Shown: one piece after another, positions 46,605 to 58,600 of the stretch
How positions within the stretch are numbered: the stretch's first letter is position 1
Layout of the letters: every line of letters begins with the position of its first letter
Assembly (NCBI GenBank): GCA_963573315.1
Contig: OY752140.1
Span: 4,356,231 to 4,420,230 of the forward strand
Direction: 5' to 3'
DNA: 64,000 bases
Source: Entomortierella parvispora
Taxonomy: Eukaryota > Mortierellomycota > Mortierellomycetes > Mortierellales > Mortierellaceae
Made by a program: the position numbers and the translations under genes
The notes under the pieces: model-generated
The model's input: only the letters and a program-made list of their open reading frames with translations
Told to the model about the DNA's origin: nothing
Database searches by the model: none

Positions 46605-49600
46605 ATGGCTCAGAGACCTGCCGATGCTGAGGCAAACGAGACATTGCTCCGTCTCGCTGCAAAAACTGTGGATGACCAGCTGAGCAGGGAATTGAAGTAT
46701 CCAGATCTCGGCGAATTTTTCAGCTCAGAGTATTCGGCCATCTACAGCGCCCCAAACCCCAGCCAGCAGATTCTTCGCCGCAAGCGAGCCATCAGCCTCC
46801 CCGACACACTCTTTGAGCAATACAACTGTAAGATAGACTGGAGCCTGCTCAGACCGCTTAATACGTGCGGGCAAATGCCAAAGACTCGGGAGCTGACCGC
46901 TATTTATTCCATCTTAGTGCTGCAGTGTCGATGCTTCATGGGATTGTTCCCAGAAATTAACCGAGTTTGGATCACGATCGATCATCGTCTTTTCCTCTGG
47001 AACTATGCTGACGGGTGAGCATCCATCCAAGGCCCTGTTTTTAAACATGAATGAATGAATATACTCTAATAACTGCCGTGCTCCACTATTTGAACCTTAG
47101 TGGCCAATATGAATCATACGAGGAGCTAGATCAAGTCATCGTGAATGTCGCTCTTGTGAAGCCAAAGCAAGGTGATGACAATGGAGCCGATTGTTCTCAC
47201 CCTGACAAAAGAATTTGCTCGACGATCTTTGTGAATTAAAACATTTGTGTCTTTTGATTAGATACTTTTGACGACAAGGTGGAATACCTGCTTGTCATTG
47301 CAACGCCGATCGAAGTGCACTTACTCGGTATGGCAAAGGGCTCGGGAGCAACACCGCATACCCTCTATCTCACCAACATGAGTGTGCCTACGGATAATGT
47401 GGCGATGAAGAGCATCGTTGGAACGGCCGAAGGCAGGATATTCATGAACGGTAGCGACGGACGACTGTGGGAGATCGAGTACCAGGCTGAAGAAGGCTGG
47501 TTTAGTAAAAAGTGCTCAAAGAAGGAAGTAATCGGGAGTTCACTCTCATATTTCATCCCGACATTCTTGAACAAGATCAGAGCGGATGCGATTGTTAAGG
47601 TGGTATTCGATCAATCGAGGCAGACAATGTACGGCCTCACAGAGAATTCAAACATTGAGGTAAATGGCAACCTGCATCGGCAACTCTTGATGTTTGCTTT
47701 GAGGCTGTGATGACTAATCCCTGCCCGTTTACAGGTGATTGGATTGTCAGGAAATCCGACTCAGCGTGGAACATTGAAGGCCAGTAATATTTTGCAGGAA
47801 GGAAAGCGACGGAGCAATCATCATAGGACCATGGACGAGAACTTGTTTAGAATCATCGACATTCATGTCATTCCTTCAACAGAATCCAGAGAGGTCTGCC
47901 TGATGGCAGTAACTGCAACCGGATGCCGCCTGTACTTTGGCCACAGGGCTGCGATAGATTACAGTCAACGACAGGTGGATGCAGTATTATCAGGACCAAC
48001 CTTGCTACATGTTCGAATTCCTCCAACTTTCGAATCGGCCCCCGAAGGGATCCTTGGAGCTCAGGGACAGTATCAACTCCACCAGTCTCTTTACAGTAAC
48101 GGGGTCTTTTTGGCCGCACATGCCCTCACTGATGCTGCCGATGCACTGGTCGCGTCCGCGCCAGATTCAGGACCCATCAACAAGACATCCACTGCCACAA
48201 AGGTACTAACTGAACTTCTCTTTTTGCTCTTTAACCCACATACGACACAAGCAACTTACATACTATTTTTTTACTCTAAGACGGTTGGGAGCACCTACAT
48301 CCCGAAAATGTTGGAGATGGCTATGATCTCGGGTGTAGAAGGAAAAATCTGGGCAATGGCCGAGGTTCCAGGAGTAGACTTGGCTGGACCTATTGACCCT
48401 TCAGTTAAAAGGAATGAGCTTGCAGTCCAGCTTTCTCGAACTGCCCGCGAATTCCTAGTTTTGACAAACTCTGGAGTCGATATCTTCTCGAAGCGCAGAC
48501 CTGTCGACACTCTTCAACAACTATTACTGGAGGGTCAAGGCTCTGAGGCCGAGATCGCCGCGTTCTTCGAGCAGTATGTATAATATGAATAGTCAAGGAT
48601 AGCATACCAGATAAGAGACGCTTACTTTCCCTATTTCCTTCCGTTTCTAGGTATGGGCACGTGGAATCGTGCGCAATGTGCATAGCTATCCTCTGTGCCA
48701 ACCCCAGTCTTGTACCTGTTCTTAACGGTGCTCAAGGTAACACATAGCGACACCCAAGTATAACCATTCACTTTTCTTGATCACTCACCAATTCCTCACT
48801 TAATATCAGGGCCAATTGCTGCATATGCAGAGCGATCATTGCTGGAGTGGGGCGGGAAGCGCGACCAAACCGAACGTACTGCCAACGAACGCTTGACTGC
48901 CGCCAATCAGATGGGATCCGAGCTGGGCAGACCAGTGTCTCAGAGCACATCAGGGCAGTACTCATATCGACACTCTGGATTGAGTCTTTATCTTGCCCGC
49001 ACTCTTCGCCCCATTTGGAAGCACAAGGTCATCAAGGTGACAAATCCTGCTAGAGGTCAAGTCGATTCCGAGATCTCCGATACGGTGTTGACGTCTGTGC
49101 AGAAGGATCTCATTGCGGTCCGTGCATTCCTGAGCAACAATGTCGAGTTGTTCATGCCTCGCCCTGTTGTGAGCTCCAATCCTCCAGGAGAAAAAGATCA
49201 AATTGAGATTGAAAACGCCAACGCGGAGACGAAATCACTTCAAGCTCTAGCGATGCTGTTGACACAATGCATTGAAGGAATTGCATTCGTACTATTCTTG
49301 ATCGATTCAAAGATGTCAGAGACAGTTTCCAAGTAAGTTGTCGATGATGTCGAATGGACTTCGCAGCACAAGTGAGTTTCCTAACGTGTTTGTACTCATT
49401 CATCAATATATTAGCATCTCTGCAGATTCTCAGCAAGCACTACTGGGGATCACATACGAAACACTGTTAACGACGGCAAAAGGACATGATCTTTGCCGCG
49501 AACTTGTCACTGCTGTGATTAACAAGCAAATGGGTCATCATATGAGTGTAAGAAAGCAAATTTCAGACACTGGTTGTATGGGTGTATGAAGTCGGCTGCT

Positions 49601-51749
49601 AACATCTTCCTTGTCTGTAGGTGGATGCTGTGAGCGATACCCTGCAGCGCATCTGCGGCTCATTTTGCAATCCTGGGGACGTGTTGTTTTACAAAGCAAC
49701 AGAGCACTTACGTCAGGCCAAGTCATCTTTGGATCCAGTAGATGTGGAGGATCATGCACGGGAGTCACTCCGACTCTTTAAAAAAGTCCCCTTCCTGCTC
49801 GTGGATGAGACGCATGGTCGTAACAAACTTGGCGGAGTCTGCAAGGAATACACGGACCTGAAGTTTTTCCCAGGTATGGTTTATATCTACTGTTTGTGCC
49901 ATGTCGAAACATTTACAATGGAGCTTGCAAACTAATATCATTTATTTTATGTAATCAGGCGCTGTTGAACTTGCTCTTTCATGTGCTCAAGACATTGACC
50001 CCAGCAACAAAGCAGAGGGATATGTCAAGGACGGGATGAACTCAAAGGTAATTATAAATGACTCTCTTATAACTCGCTTCGAAACTCGCTTCCTAGTCCA
50101 TTACTGACATCTCATCCCTTCTTTATATAGGACGTCCGAATGGAGCAATTCTCTCAACGTATGATCTGCTATGACAATGTGCTGGCAGTGTTGAAAGAGC
50201 TAGGTCTTGACTCCACTCAGGGACCACTGTCCAACTTTGCGTTCCACACTCTTGTTACCGCGCTCGAGTTTGACGACTCGCTGTTCCATACACACCTCTA
50301 TGATTGGCTTCTCACTCACAACCGAACGGGTTATCTATTGGAGATCCAGTCCCCTTATATCGAGGATTATCTCAAGCAATGTACTCTCCTGGACGGAACG
50401 AGAGATTTACTCTGGCGTTACTATGTCAAGATTGACGACTTTGGCAATGCTGCGGAGGAGCTTGGACGGATCGCAGAATCTACTCGATACAAGTTGGACT
50501 TTGAGTCCAGGCTTGAGTACTTGTCGCTGGCTGTCAGTAATGCGAAGAGCTACCCTGCAGGATCTGACCCAAAGTCTGAAAATGGTCGTCTTCTGATCGA
50601 GCTTGAGGAAAAGCTGGAAGTTGGCAACATTCAACTGGACATTCTTCAGCATTTGAAGTCTGCCATCGAGGGATGCATCCGTCAGTCAGAAAATAGTACA
50701 GTAGATGCGACCACGAGGCAGGAGAGTCGCCAGCAAGCACAGGCGTTGGAAATCATGTATCAAAACTGCAGGACCCAGCTTCTTGACGTGAACAGCGTAG
50801 GTTTATTCCAAGCAAGATGATATGACGACACTCGAGACTCCGGCACTCACCCTGCCCTTTGTGTATATCTTTAGTTGTATCACTCGTACGTTGAGCCTGT
50901 CAAGATGTACGAATCAATGCTGGCGATTTACCATGCTTCAGATATTGACGATGAATTCCACGTCCGAGCTGCTTGGGAGGGGTTCATTGCAAAAGGTATC
51001 TTGATTTTCGAAAGATGAACGTGGCTCCCACTTTTCGGATTATTGACGTGTTCTTTTTTGCAGTGTTTGTTGAATCTGAGGATAGTGGACGGAACCCTCT
51101 TACGGAAATCGAAATCCGTGTCAAGGACCTTGGACGACGATTCTACCCATCTGCCAAGGTCACCCCTATTTCAGTGTTGGTTCAGACCCTGGAGCGTTAC
51201 CCTTATTTGAAGCAAACAGCTCGCTACCAAGCTTCCCCTGGATGGGCAGTTCGCATCTTGCTCGAAATTGGCTTCCCCATTGAAGCCATTTTTGATAGCT
51301 TTCACAGCCTTATCGAGACTAGGAAGAATGAGTGGATTGGACCACGGGCCTCATTGTTTTTGATTCAGGATATCGAGTTCCTGCTGCGCGTCTGGTTGGC
51401 AGAAAGTCATGGTATTGGAATCATCGCTGATCTCAACAATGAACTTGGCGTTACTGAGGACGAATGGACAACCTACGGTAGCGGTCGCCTTCAGAGCCAG
51501 TCCCTGTCCCCGACGATGGCACTTGGATCGTCAGCGTCAGGAACACTGGACAAGTTCAGGACGCGAAAAGTGGAAGGGGCAATTCAAGTTTATATTCGAA
51601 TCCTCGAGTCAGCGTCTTGGACTCCTACCCCCATCTCTGGGGCATTCGATGCCAATTTGGGAGGTTCTGAGCAAGAGGTGAGGGGCAGAGCTGGTAGGCT
51701 TGTGCGACGACTTCAAGCCATTCGCTCGCGGCTCGAGCAATTGCGGTGA
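46605..51749 (+). CDS. NUP170: Nucleoporin NUP155/NUP170
   Basis: Scaffold nucleoporin of the inner ring of the nuclear pore. Fourteen exons: 46605-46827, 46918-47014, 47101-47171, 47262-47659, 47735-48202, 48281-48573, 48651-48736, 48810-49332, 49415-49547, 49621-49873, 49959-50047, 50131-50796, 50875-50995, 51064-51749. Phases close to 1368 aa, like NUP155 (about 1390). The N-terminus is the seven-bladed propeller (Nucleoporin_N): YPDLGEFF, QCRCFMGLFPEINRVWITIDHRLFLWNY, QVIVNVALVKPK, LLVIATPIEVHLLG, GTAEGRIFMNGSDGRLWEIEYQ. The helical solenoid C-terminus has KVPFLLVDETHGR, CYDNVLAVL, DDSLFHTHLYDWLL, YLEIQSPYIEDYL and VKDLGRRFYPS. Intron 48203-48280 is 78 bases without a stop, so retention would keep frame. 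Confidence 0.96.
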
Positions 51750-52496
51750 GGGTCAAGTTGAAATGGACAACATGTAGTCAGATAAACCCTGGAGGACAAA
51801 CAGTAAAGTGATCAACACATCTCATACATGGGTACTGAATAGAAAAGGCGGCTACTATTGGTGGCAGCTTTGGCAGACTAATAAAAAGAGAAGACGCGAA
51901 TGAGTGAACTGGGCGAGAAGAGAAGGACTCGGTCAACAACACTGACGCGGTGAGCAGATTCGCGTGTTGATGCCTTTAGTCATGCTGAGGTAGTACTGGT
52001 TGCTGCAGATCATTTCTGGCAACATTGCTACGAAGCCGCTTTTGATAGCGGAGGGGGTTCACGTCAGGTTCTTGTTGTCAACGGCTACGATTTGGCATTG
52101 TCAATACAGTGGGGCAATGTGTCAACGGTCGTCGAGGATGCGGATATTGGCGTATTGGCTAGGAGTTGTTGGAGTCACCACTTGCAAAGCCAACTACTCA
52201 ACACCAAACAGTGACACAATGTTTGATTCCTGAAAGCAATGCAGACGCGAATCTACTGGACTATTGGAAAAAAGTAGTCCCTATTGCCATCACTATTCCT
52301 GTTTCCACAACAAGGTCTCTTTATTACTAGAAACGACAAATCATAAGGATCATCAAACTCGGTCATCGTAGCAGAGATCAAAAGGGATGTCAAGCGCTGT
52401 GACCGCCGCCTACGCGAGCAAGAACTCTCCGCAGTGCTGGTTGGCATGGTAGACGTTCATCGCCAGCCTAACAGAGTTCCAAAGTTCCCAACAGCA
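51750..52496. other. Transition to subtelomere, no gene recognised
   Basis: 3' flank of NUP155, then sequence with no convincing gene. On the minus strand near 52400-52440 a possible last exon of the degraded gene (joining ...LERG to GGHSA then stop) fits the splice pattern but is not secure. Confidence 0.4.
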
Positions 52497-55107
52497 TCAA
52501 ATACTAGCACGCTTACCACGCTCCAGTCCTTCAATCATTTCACTCCCTAGACGCTTGACCTGCTCCAACACTGTCACGTATTCCGCTGCAAAAAGTCCCC
52601 GAATATTCTTGTCATCTATCGTAAGAGCAATTTCAACGATATCGTCCCCATGGCCCATCATGAGGGGTTCGTCCAAGAAATACTTGGTGACTTCAGCCGG
52701 GTATGACACAGTGAGACTGACGTAGTGTTTGTGTGGCTTACAATACTGGCTGATGTCGATCCCATGTTTGTTGATCTTGGTAGGTTGAACTGTCTCACGG
52801 GCTTTCTCTGCATCGGAACGCCAAAGATTTGTACAGAGCTTGAGTTGTACAAACACGGGGCACATATCTGGAATACCCGTACTTGGATCAGTAAACCGAA
52901 CAACAAAAGCGATATCGGGGCCGGATTCGCGAGCCTTCGGGAAGAAAAACGGTCGTACAGGGTCGCCATTGAGCTCTGAATTGTGATAGAAATGGGCGTC
53001 CAGAAACTGTCCCATACTCATAACTTCGTGTCGGGTGGACTGCATGACGGATCCGTGTCCAATGATCTCTGCTTCGCGTAGAAACATCTCATGTGGTGGG
53101 TTCGCGCCGTTGAACAGATCCTTTGACACGATCTTGCCATGAAATATCCCTTCTAGGTTTGTTGGTACCACGGTCTCCCAGTATTTCCCACGGACAGCCT
53201 CGTCAGAGCTCGTTGCCAGTAAATCACGTTTGTGCTGAAAGTATCCTGGATCCGTTTTCTGGAAGAAATTGTCGGCTGCCTTGAACGCGAATGGTTCATC
53301 AATCACTGTGTAGCGCTCTCCCTGGTGTCCCCGTATACGGCCAAAAGCGACCTCCACCAACTCTGGGAGCTCTCCTTTGTACGACATAAATCCGCCTTGC
53401 GTGATAAAGGCGACTGTTGCAAACTTCAGCGTGGCTCTGACGCCCTGGAATCAGGAAAATGTCGTCGGATCGGCTTCGACTAGTGTCAAAACGCGCTGGA
53501 GTTCGGCGCAGAGGTTACCGTGGAAGAGTTCCTTGTCAACGGCGTTGATGGGAATATCTGCTGTCGTAAGTCGGAACATAAAGTCATCCACGCGCTTCTC
53601 CCACGTTGTCAGATCGTTCATCACGATCATATCCTCGATAATTGACACAATAGGTCGGAATCGACCACGAAATTCACGAAAGAGCCATGATTGCAGCGTC
53701 GTTGATATCCGGTATCGGAAGTCTCACTGGGACCACTGCGTCATCCAATGCGCTACCAAAGACACGTAGCATGCGGGGTGTAGGGATGTACTGTGCGAAT
53801 ACTCCGATCAACCCCCTATCCATTGGAAACATGATTAGCTACAGGGCATAGAAGCAAATAATCGAGCGGTAAAGTTGACTAAGCAAATGCTTACATTGCG
53901 TCTGCAATCTCCGTTCTCCTCAGCTCTCCAGATTCCAGCGCGTCAACACAATCCCTTTGATGGAGATTGAACAGACAGGTAACACATTTGTCCTGAACTT
54001 TCCACTAAATATGAAGATAACTATGGTTAATAAGCGCAACCAGCGGCTCAAAGCAAGTATTATTAAAAATATATGGTATTCGTACCTCACATTGGTTGTG
54101 GGTGACCTCCGCCAGATTGGCTCTGAGCTCTTCCAGCTCAAACTTGTTCAGTTGTTCTTGATCAGCCTCCTCATGGTGTTCCTGGTCGTCCTGATCGTCC
54201 TGGTCGTCCTGGTCGTCCTGATCGTCCTGGTCGTCCTGATCGTCCTGGTCGTCCTGATCGTCCTGATCGTCCTGATCGCGCCGATCTTCTTGCTCGTTCT
54301 GCTCGCGTTGTTTTTCCTGTACCTCCTGCTCAACTTCATCTCGAGCGTAGTCGTTTTCTGGAGTGGATGTGTTAAAGTACAAAAAATGTCCAGCGCCATG
54401 CATAAGCATTGTATAAACAAATCGAAATTATTAGAGAATGCAAAACAATAAAATCAACCGTTTGTTAACTTACCTGATGACAGCGCTGAGTCCAGGATTT
54501 CTTCTTCAACTTTATACTCGAGTCGGCTCCGTTTTGTGAGAACAATATCCACCGCTTGATGAAGAGTGTGGCGATTGTTTTCCAGCTTTCGCTTGGTGAT
54601 CCGGTTGCTGAAATGCTCATCCTCCAGGTCCTTATGAAGATTCATGGTCCATGCTTTGTTCAGTCTTGTCGCTGTCTCTTTCAGAGTTTGAAGTCCGCTC
54701 CGTTGCATATGCTCTATTGCATTTTTCCACTCTGCTCTTGCTTTGGCCTTGCTCAAGTTCTCATTTTTCGTCCACTTCAAAAAGAGCTATACTCGAAGTC
54801 CTCTGATCGGCTGCATGAATCCAAGTATGGCCAAGCGTAGAGACCTCTCAGGTCGTGACGCCAGGGTCGACGCGTTAACATGGCGGTATATATCTATACA
54901 TTCAAAACACAAGACATCCACTGAAGTTAGACTGTTTATAATATCCCGCATTCTCTCCAGATACATCTTGCAGAAAGTCTCAATATCCGACGGAGTCTTG
55001 CTTGACAACGTTAGAATACCAGGTACCAATGACGGACATGCTGGACAGAACTTCTCGCAATATCGAAGATTCTGAACAGTGCTGAAATTCGCAAGAAATT
55101 CAAGCAC
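52497..55107 (-). pseudogene. Degraded multi-exon subtelomeric gene with Asp-Asp-Gln repeat and nuclease-like C-terminal block
   Basis: Family not recognised. Coding-like blocks in order on the minus strand: 55107-54787 (CEKFCPACPSLVPGI, Cys-rich helical); 54786-54474 (basic coiled coil, KAKARAEWKNAIEHMQ), donor GTAAGT; 54358-54087 (acidic DQDD repeat, ends THNQCE); 53996-53894 (WKVQDKCVTCLFNLHQRDC); 53817-53690 (QYIPTPRMLRVFGSALDD); 53690-53454 (LFREFRGRFRPIVSIIEDM); 53444-52497 (ATLKFATVAFITQGGF ... GLERG). The last block has GPDIAFVVRF followed by CPVFVQLKL, spaced like the D...(E/Q)xK core of PD-(D/E)XK nucleases (inference). Two lesions are visible: a frame change between the 53817 and 53690 blocks with no plausible intron, and an in-frame TGA at about 53451-53453. 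A 5' exon near 55375 (MPPCHYRDQW) may belong. Similar architectures occur in Crinkler-type effectors. Confidence 0.55.
54180..54279 (+). repeat. 9-bp tandem repeat (GTCCTGATC/GTCCTGGTC)
   Basis: About eleven units alternating between two nine-base variants. Read on the minus strand it encodes the Asp-Gln-Asp acidic run of the degraded gene. Confidence 0.85.
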
Positions 55108-56380
55108 TGAACGTCAAAGGACACAACACATTTGTCATTAGGCGACAAATGTGCAGACAGAGTGACTTAAACACGACCCAACGGACACTGCTAGTGAACG
55201 TTGAGATGCCAGGAAACTGCCGACAGAATGCTGTACAGAGCTACTAGCAATGGCGAAAACTCTGCACAGTGTTGAATGCTTTCTATAGAACCTGCAAAAG
55301 CAGATTCCTAGGAATGCTTCCAACGCTAACGCCGACAGACACACCTTACCATTGATCTCTGTAATGGCAAGGAGGCATGGTGGTAAGCCTCGCGCTCTAA
55401 ATAAGAGAGAAGGATGGAGAGGCCAGATGTGGAGAATCACTTACTGAGAGACCTTGGTGAAGAGCGAATGAAATGGAGTAGAGTGTGAAAGCGAGCTGTG
55501 GAAAGATGCCTATGCGAGTAACTCGAGATTTGCTGATGTTGTAAAGGCGATACAAAGGCGAGTGTTGGCACAAAGGCGCGTGTTGAAGGTAGGGAGCAAA
55601 GGCGAGTGTTGAGTGTTGATGGAAGGGTGAGAAGGCGAGTGTTGAGAGTTGATGGTGGTGCGAAAGCGTTTATGATTATTTACGTGCCCATGCTGACGTG
55701 TGTCCGGTGCACCTAACGAAATGAAGGGCAGCACCATCTAATGAAAACAGAAAAGAAAAAACAATGAGAAGTGTGCATCACCGAACTTGATTCATGAATT
55801 GGCATGGAAGGGTTCGTTCTTCAGCTGGCACGAGTAATTGCCACCCCTGACGGTTCCATGGTTCCTTGCGTGTTTCTTCAATGTCCAGGAGCATGAGGCT
55901 GTTTCCAGAACATAGTATCCACACCTGTACATGTCGCTGTTGGCTGGAATCTGATGGCCGTTAGCTGGAGTGCCTTCGAAGTGAGTCCAGATGTTCGATG
56001 TCCAGCAGATGGATGAGAGGAAGGAGAGGAGAGAGGAGAGAACAGGAGAAGTGAGGTAACGTTCCCTTGCGGAGAAGGAGAGAGCAAAGAAACGAATCGC
56101 AAAAAAGAGCACGTGCGTGGTCCTTGCGCGCTCTTTTCTGTCTCGTCCTCGCGTTCTTTGCTCTTGCCCTTGCACCCTCCTACCATCCTTGGTCATTCCC
56201 TTCCCATCGCCAGGACTCACTTCCTCACTCATCTCTAATCGAGAAATCTGTTCGCATTGTCGTCCATCGACCACGCCAGGTAATCCATCCCCCTGTCTTT
56301 CATTCTTCACTACCACCGCGATTTTGCATGTTTGCACCAATGCAAGCCATGCAGCTCTCTCTTTTCTGCGATTCACCCCC
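55108..56380. other. Subtelomeric unique sequence with short repeats
   Basis: Between 55540 and 55670 a degenerate AAGGCGAGTGTTGAG word recurs four to five times. Elsewhere it is mixed-composition sequence. Apart from the doubtful minus-strand exon at 55792-56000, no gene is supported. Confidence 0.45.
55792..56000 (-). CDS. Possible terminal exon of a small Cys-containing protein
   Basis: On the minus strand the frame ending at 55792 reads ...FEGTPANGHQIPANSD, MYRCGYYVLETASCSWTLKK, HARNHGTVRGGNYSCQLKN, then stop. The composition looks protein-like, with C-x8-C...C spacing. Upstream in the same frame is a hydrophobic Leu/Ser-rich stretch that could be a signal peptide but is also C/T-rich low complexity. 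No start or splice partner can be fixed. Function unknown. Confidence 0.3.
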
Positions 56381-56381
56381 C

Positions 56382-56725
56382 TTGCTGCTCCTACCTTAGG
56401 CCTTATTCCGGAGGCTCCTTCACGACCTCTGACGACGCTGGCACCACCTTGTGTCCGTTTTCAAGGAAATGGTCGTGTAGGTACATCAGACAACGAGGGA
56501 GAAGCGCATAGATGACTGCATATTCCGACTACAATAGCATATGTTCTCATCTTCTCTTGCTGCTCCTACCTTAGACCTTATTCCGGAGACTCCTTCACGA
56601 CCTCTGTTGACGCTGGCGCCACATCGCGTCCGTTTTCAAGGAAATGATCGCGAAGGTATATCTGACAACAAGGTAGAAACGTATAGTTGGCTGCATATAC
56701 CGACTACGATAGCATATGTTCTCAC
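56382..56725 (+). repeat. Tandem direct duplication of a 169-base unit carrying an exon-like block
   Basis: 56382-56550 and 56557-56725 are direct copies offset by 175 bases, with scattered substitutions. Each has a CCTACCTTAG acceptor-like end, an 81-base block (56400-56480; 56575-56655), then a GT donor. In one shared frame the blocks read LIPEAPSRPLTTLAP... and LIPETPSRPLLTLAP..., so the reading frame is preserved in both copies. Confidence 0.75.
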
Positions 56726-58600
56726 CGACGCCATCTTCCACAATAGGCTCTGTGCCGAGCCTCTGAATGTAGTAACGCAAGTCAAGGCAGCTCTGACGAC
56801 ACACGTTTGCTGGTACAAGATACTGAAGTTTGCAAGATGTATTTAGCTCGCAGGGTGAGTTTTCATGCAAAAGAGCTTGAAGAGAGCTTGTTTGGCTGTG
56901 TTTAATGATATGACCGTGAAGGCCATACGATAGGAACCTTGCGTTCGTGGCAACAGAAGGCGACTTTTCCAGATGATGGATTCAGGATACTTACAACAGC
57001 TGGCGCAATCTTCCGGGGGCATTTCCAACAAAGCTGTCTGTGGCTAACGCATGAAAACCATCTTGTCAGCAATCTGGAAGGTATTATGCTGCAGAGTCGT
57101 GTCAAAGGACCTATTCAACAGCGCCAACCCCCACATCGAATGCGGTTGGACGAGAGACCCGACCATGAGGTAAGAGCCCAAGAGCATGGAACAGTTTCTG
57201 GATATCTATTTTCTTCACAATTCAGGGCCTAATTGCCATTCTGTAAGACTAGGACTTCTTTCCAAAGGCATTCTGTGGACGCGATCAGCTACTTGGTGCT
57301 CTGCGCTTATATCCAAATACAAGTACTCTGCACATCATGTTTTCAGTGTTTAATCTTATGAACCTCGGACTTTGGCGTTATGGCTTGGAGGAAAGTTCGA
57401 CCAGCGAGGATCAACAACCGTGGTCGCCGATTATATTGGAGTAAGTAGGAACGGTGGGATATGAAGTACATACTGGACATTTACTCGTCAATGAGATTGT
57501 TTCGAGGATTGACGACAAGGATACTCTCCGTCTTTTTTGCTGTAGGATGAAGTCATCGGCAAAAAAAGGTCAAGTGATCACGGTGAACTGAAGAAGTTGA
57601 CGCGCCAAGAGCTGATGGTTTCTGCAAACATTTGATCCGCTGCATAGATTTCCAGTAGACAAGAAATGCCATGCCATGTTGATGCGGATCTTCTCGCTTG
57701 AACCCCAGCAATTGGAATGAACGTTCGTTGTGATATTGTCAGGCAGCTGTCTTGAGATTGAAGGACCATCGACTCACTCTGATGACGAGGATATCAAGGA
57801 ATAGCAGGCAATTCTCATCCTTTTATTTTTGTTCTTTTCTTGGTATTCGGCGGCAACGGAGGTCAGACCTTCCACTGAAAGGATGGGACTAATCACGCAA
57901 GTTAAGGTACTGTAATCGAATGTTGGCTGTCTTGTCGAATCGCGTATGGAACGAGAAGCATCACTGAGGTGCTAACGTTCATTTTGCCGCGCCTGATGCC
58001 TTAGTCCGAGTCGTGTGCAAGACCTACCCTGAGTCGTGTGGTCACTACACATTCATCTCTCCTCGGCTCGGTGTGGAGTACTGAATACTGTATCGTCCGC
58101 GGGTATCATTCCTTGTCAGGGTGGATATATCTCTGCTGGTTCTTTTTTCTACTGTAAGATGCTTACACCAGAGCAGAAAGGTAAGGCTGGTAACTGGGCC
58201 TGCATGGGGCAGGGGGGTGGGACTTTCTGTTTTTTCAGCAGTATCCCCCTCTGCATCTCTGTACCAAGGTGTTTCCTTCATCTGTATTTGTTTTGGGGTT
58301 CTTATTCCTGATATACTCTTATCATTCTTTAGATCAAGCATACTTTTTTCTTCTTTGAGGACTTTGCTTGCCGTGATACCCTGCGCCTGTCGGATCGACT
58401 GTCACTCTGTTGCCAACAATGGCGCTGGACGCAATTGAGGTCGGCTGTGCTCTGTCTGACCCTCACCCTGATCCTGACCCTGACCATCGGACGCGTGGGT
58501 CGTTGGACGAGAACCAAAAAAAATCTTTTTTCGGGTTTTTTTTGTCCGTTGGACCAGCAGACGTTGGTCCGTCTTCTTGTTTCTTCTTCCGCGTCCTTGT
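56726..58600. other. Subtelomeric sequence, probable gene remnants
   Basis: No complete gene. A protein-like stretch on the plus strand at about 57280-57421 (TSTLHIMFSVFNLMNLGLWR, then EESSTSEDQQPWSPIILE) ends at a possible GT donor and may be an exon remnant of an unknown gene. The rest shows no recognisable coding pattern. Confidence 0.4.
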
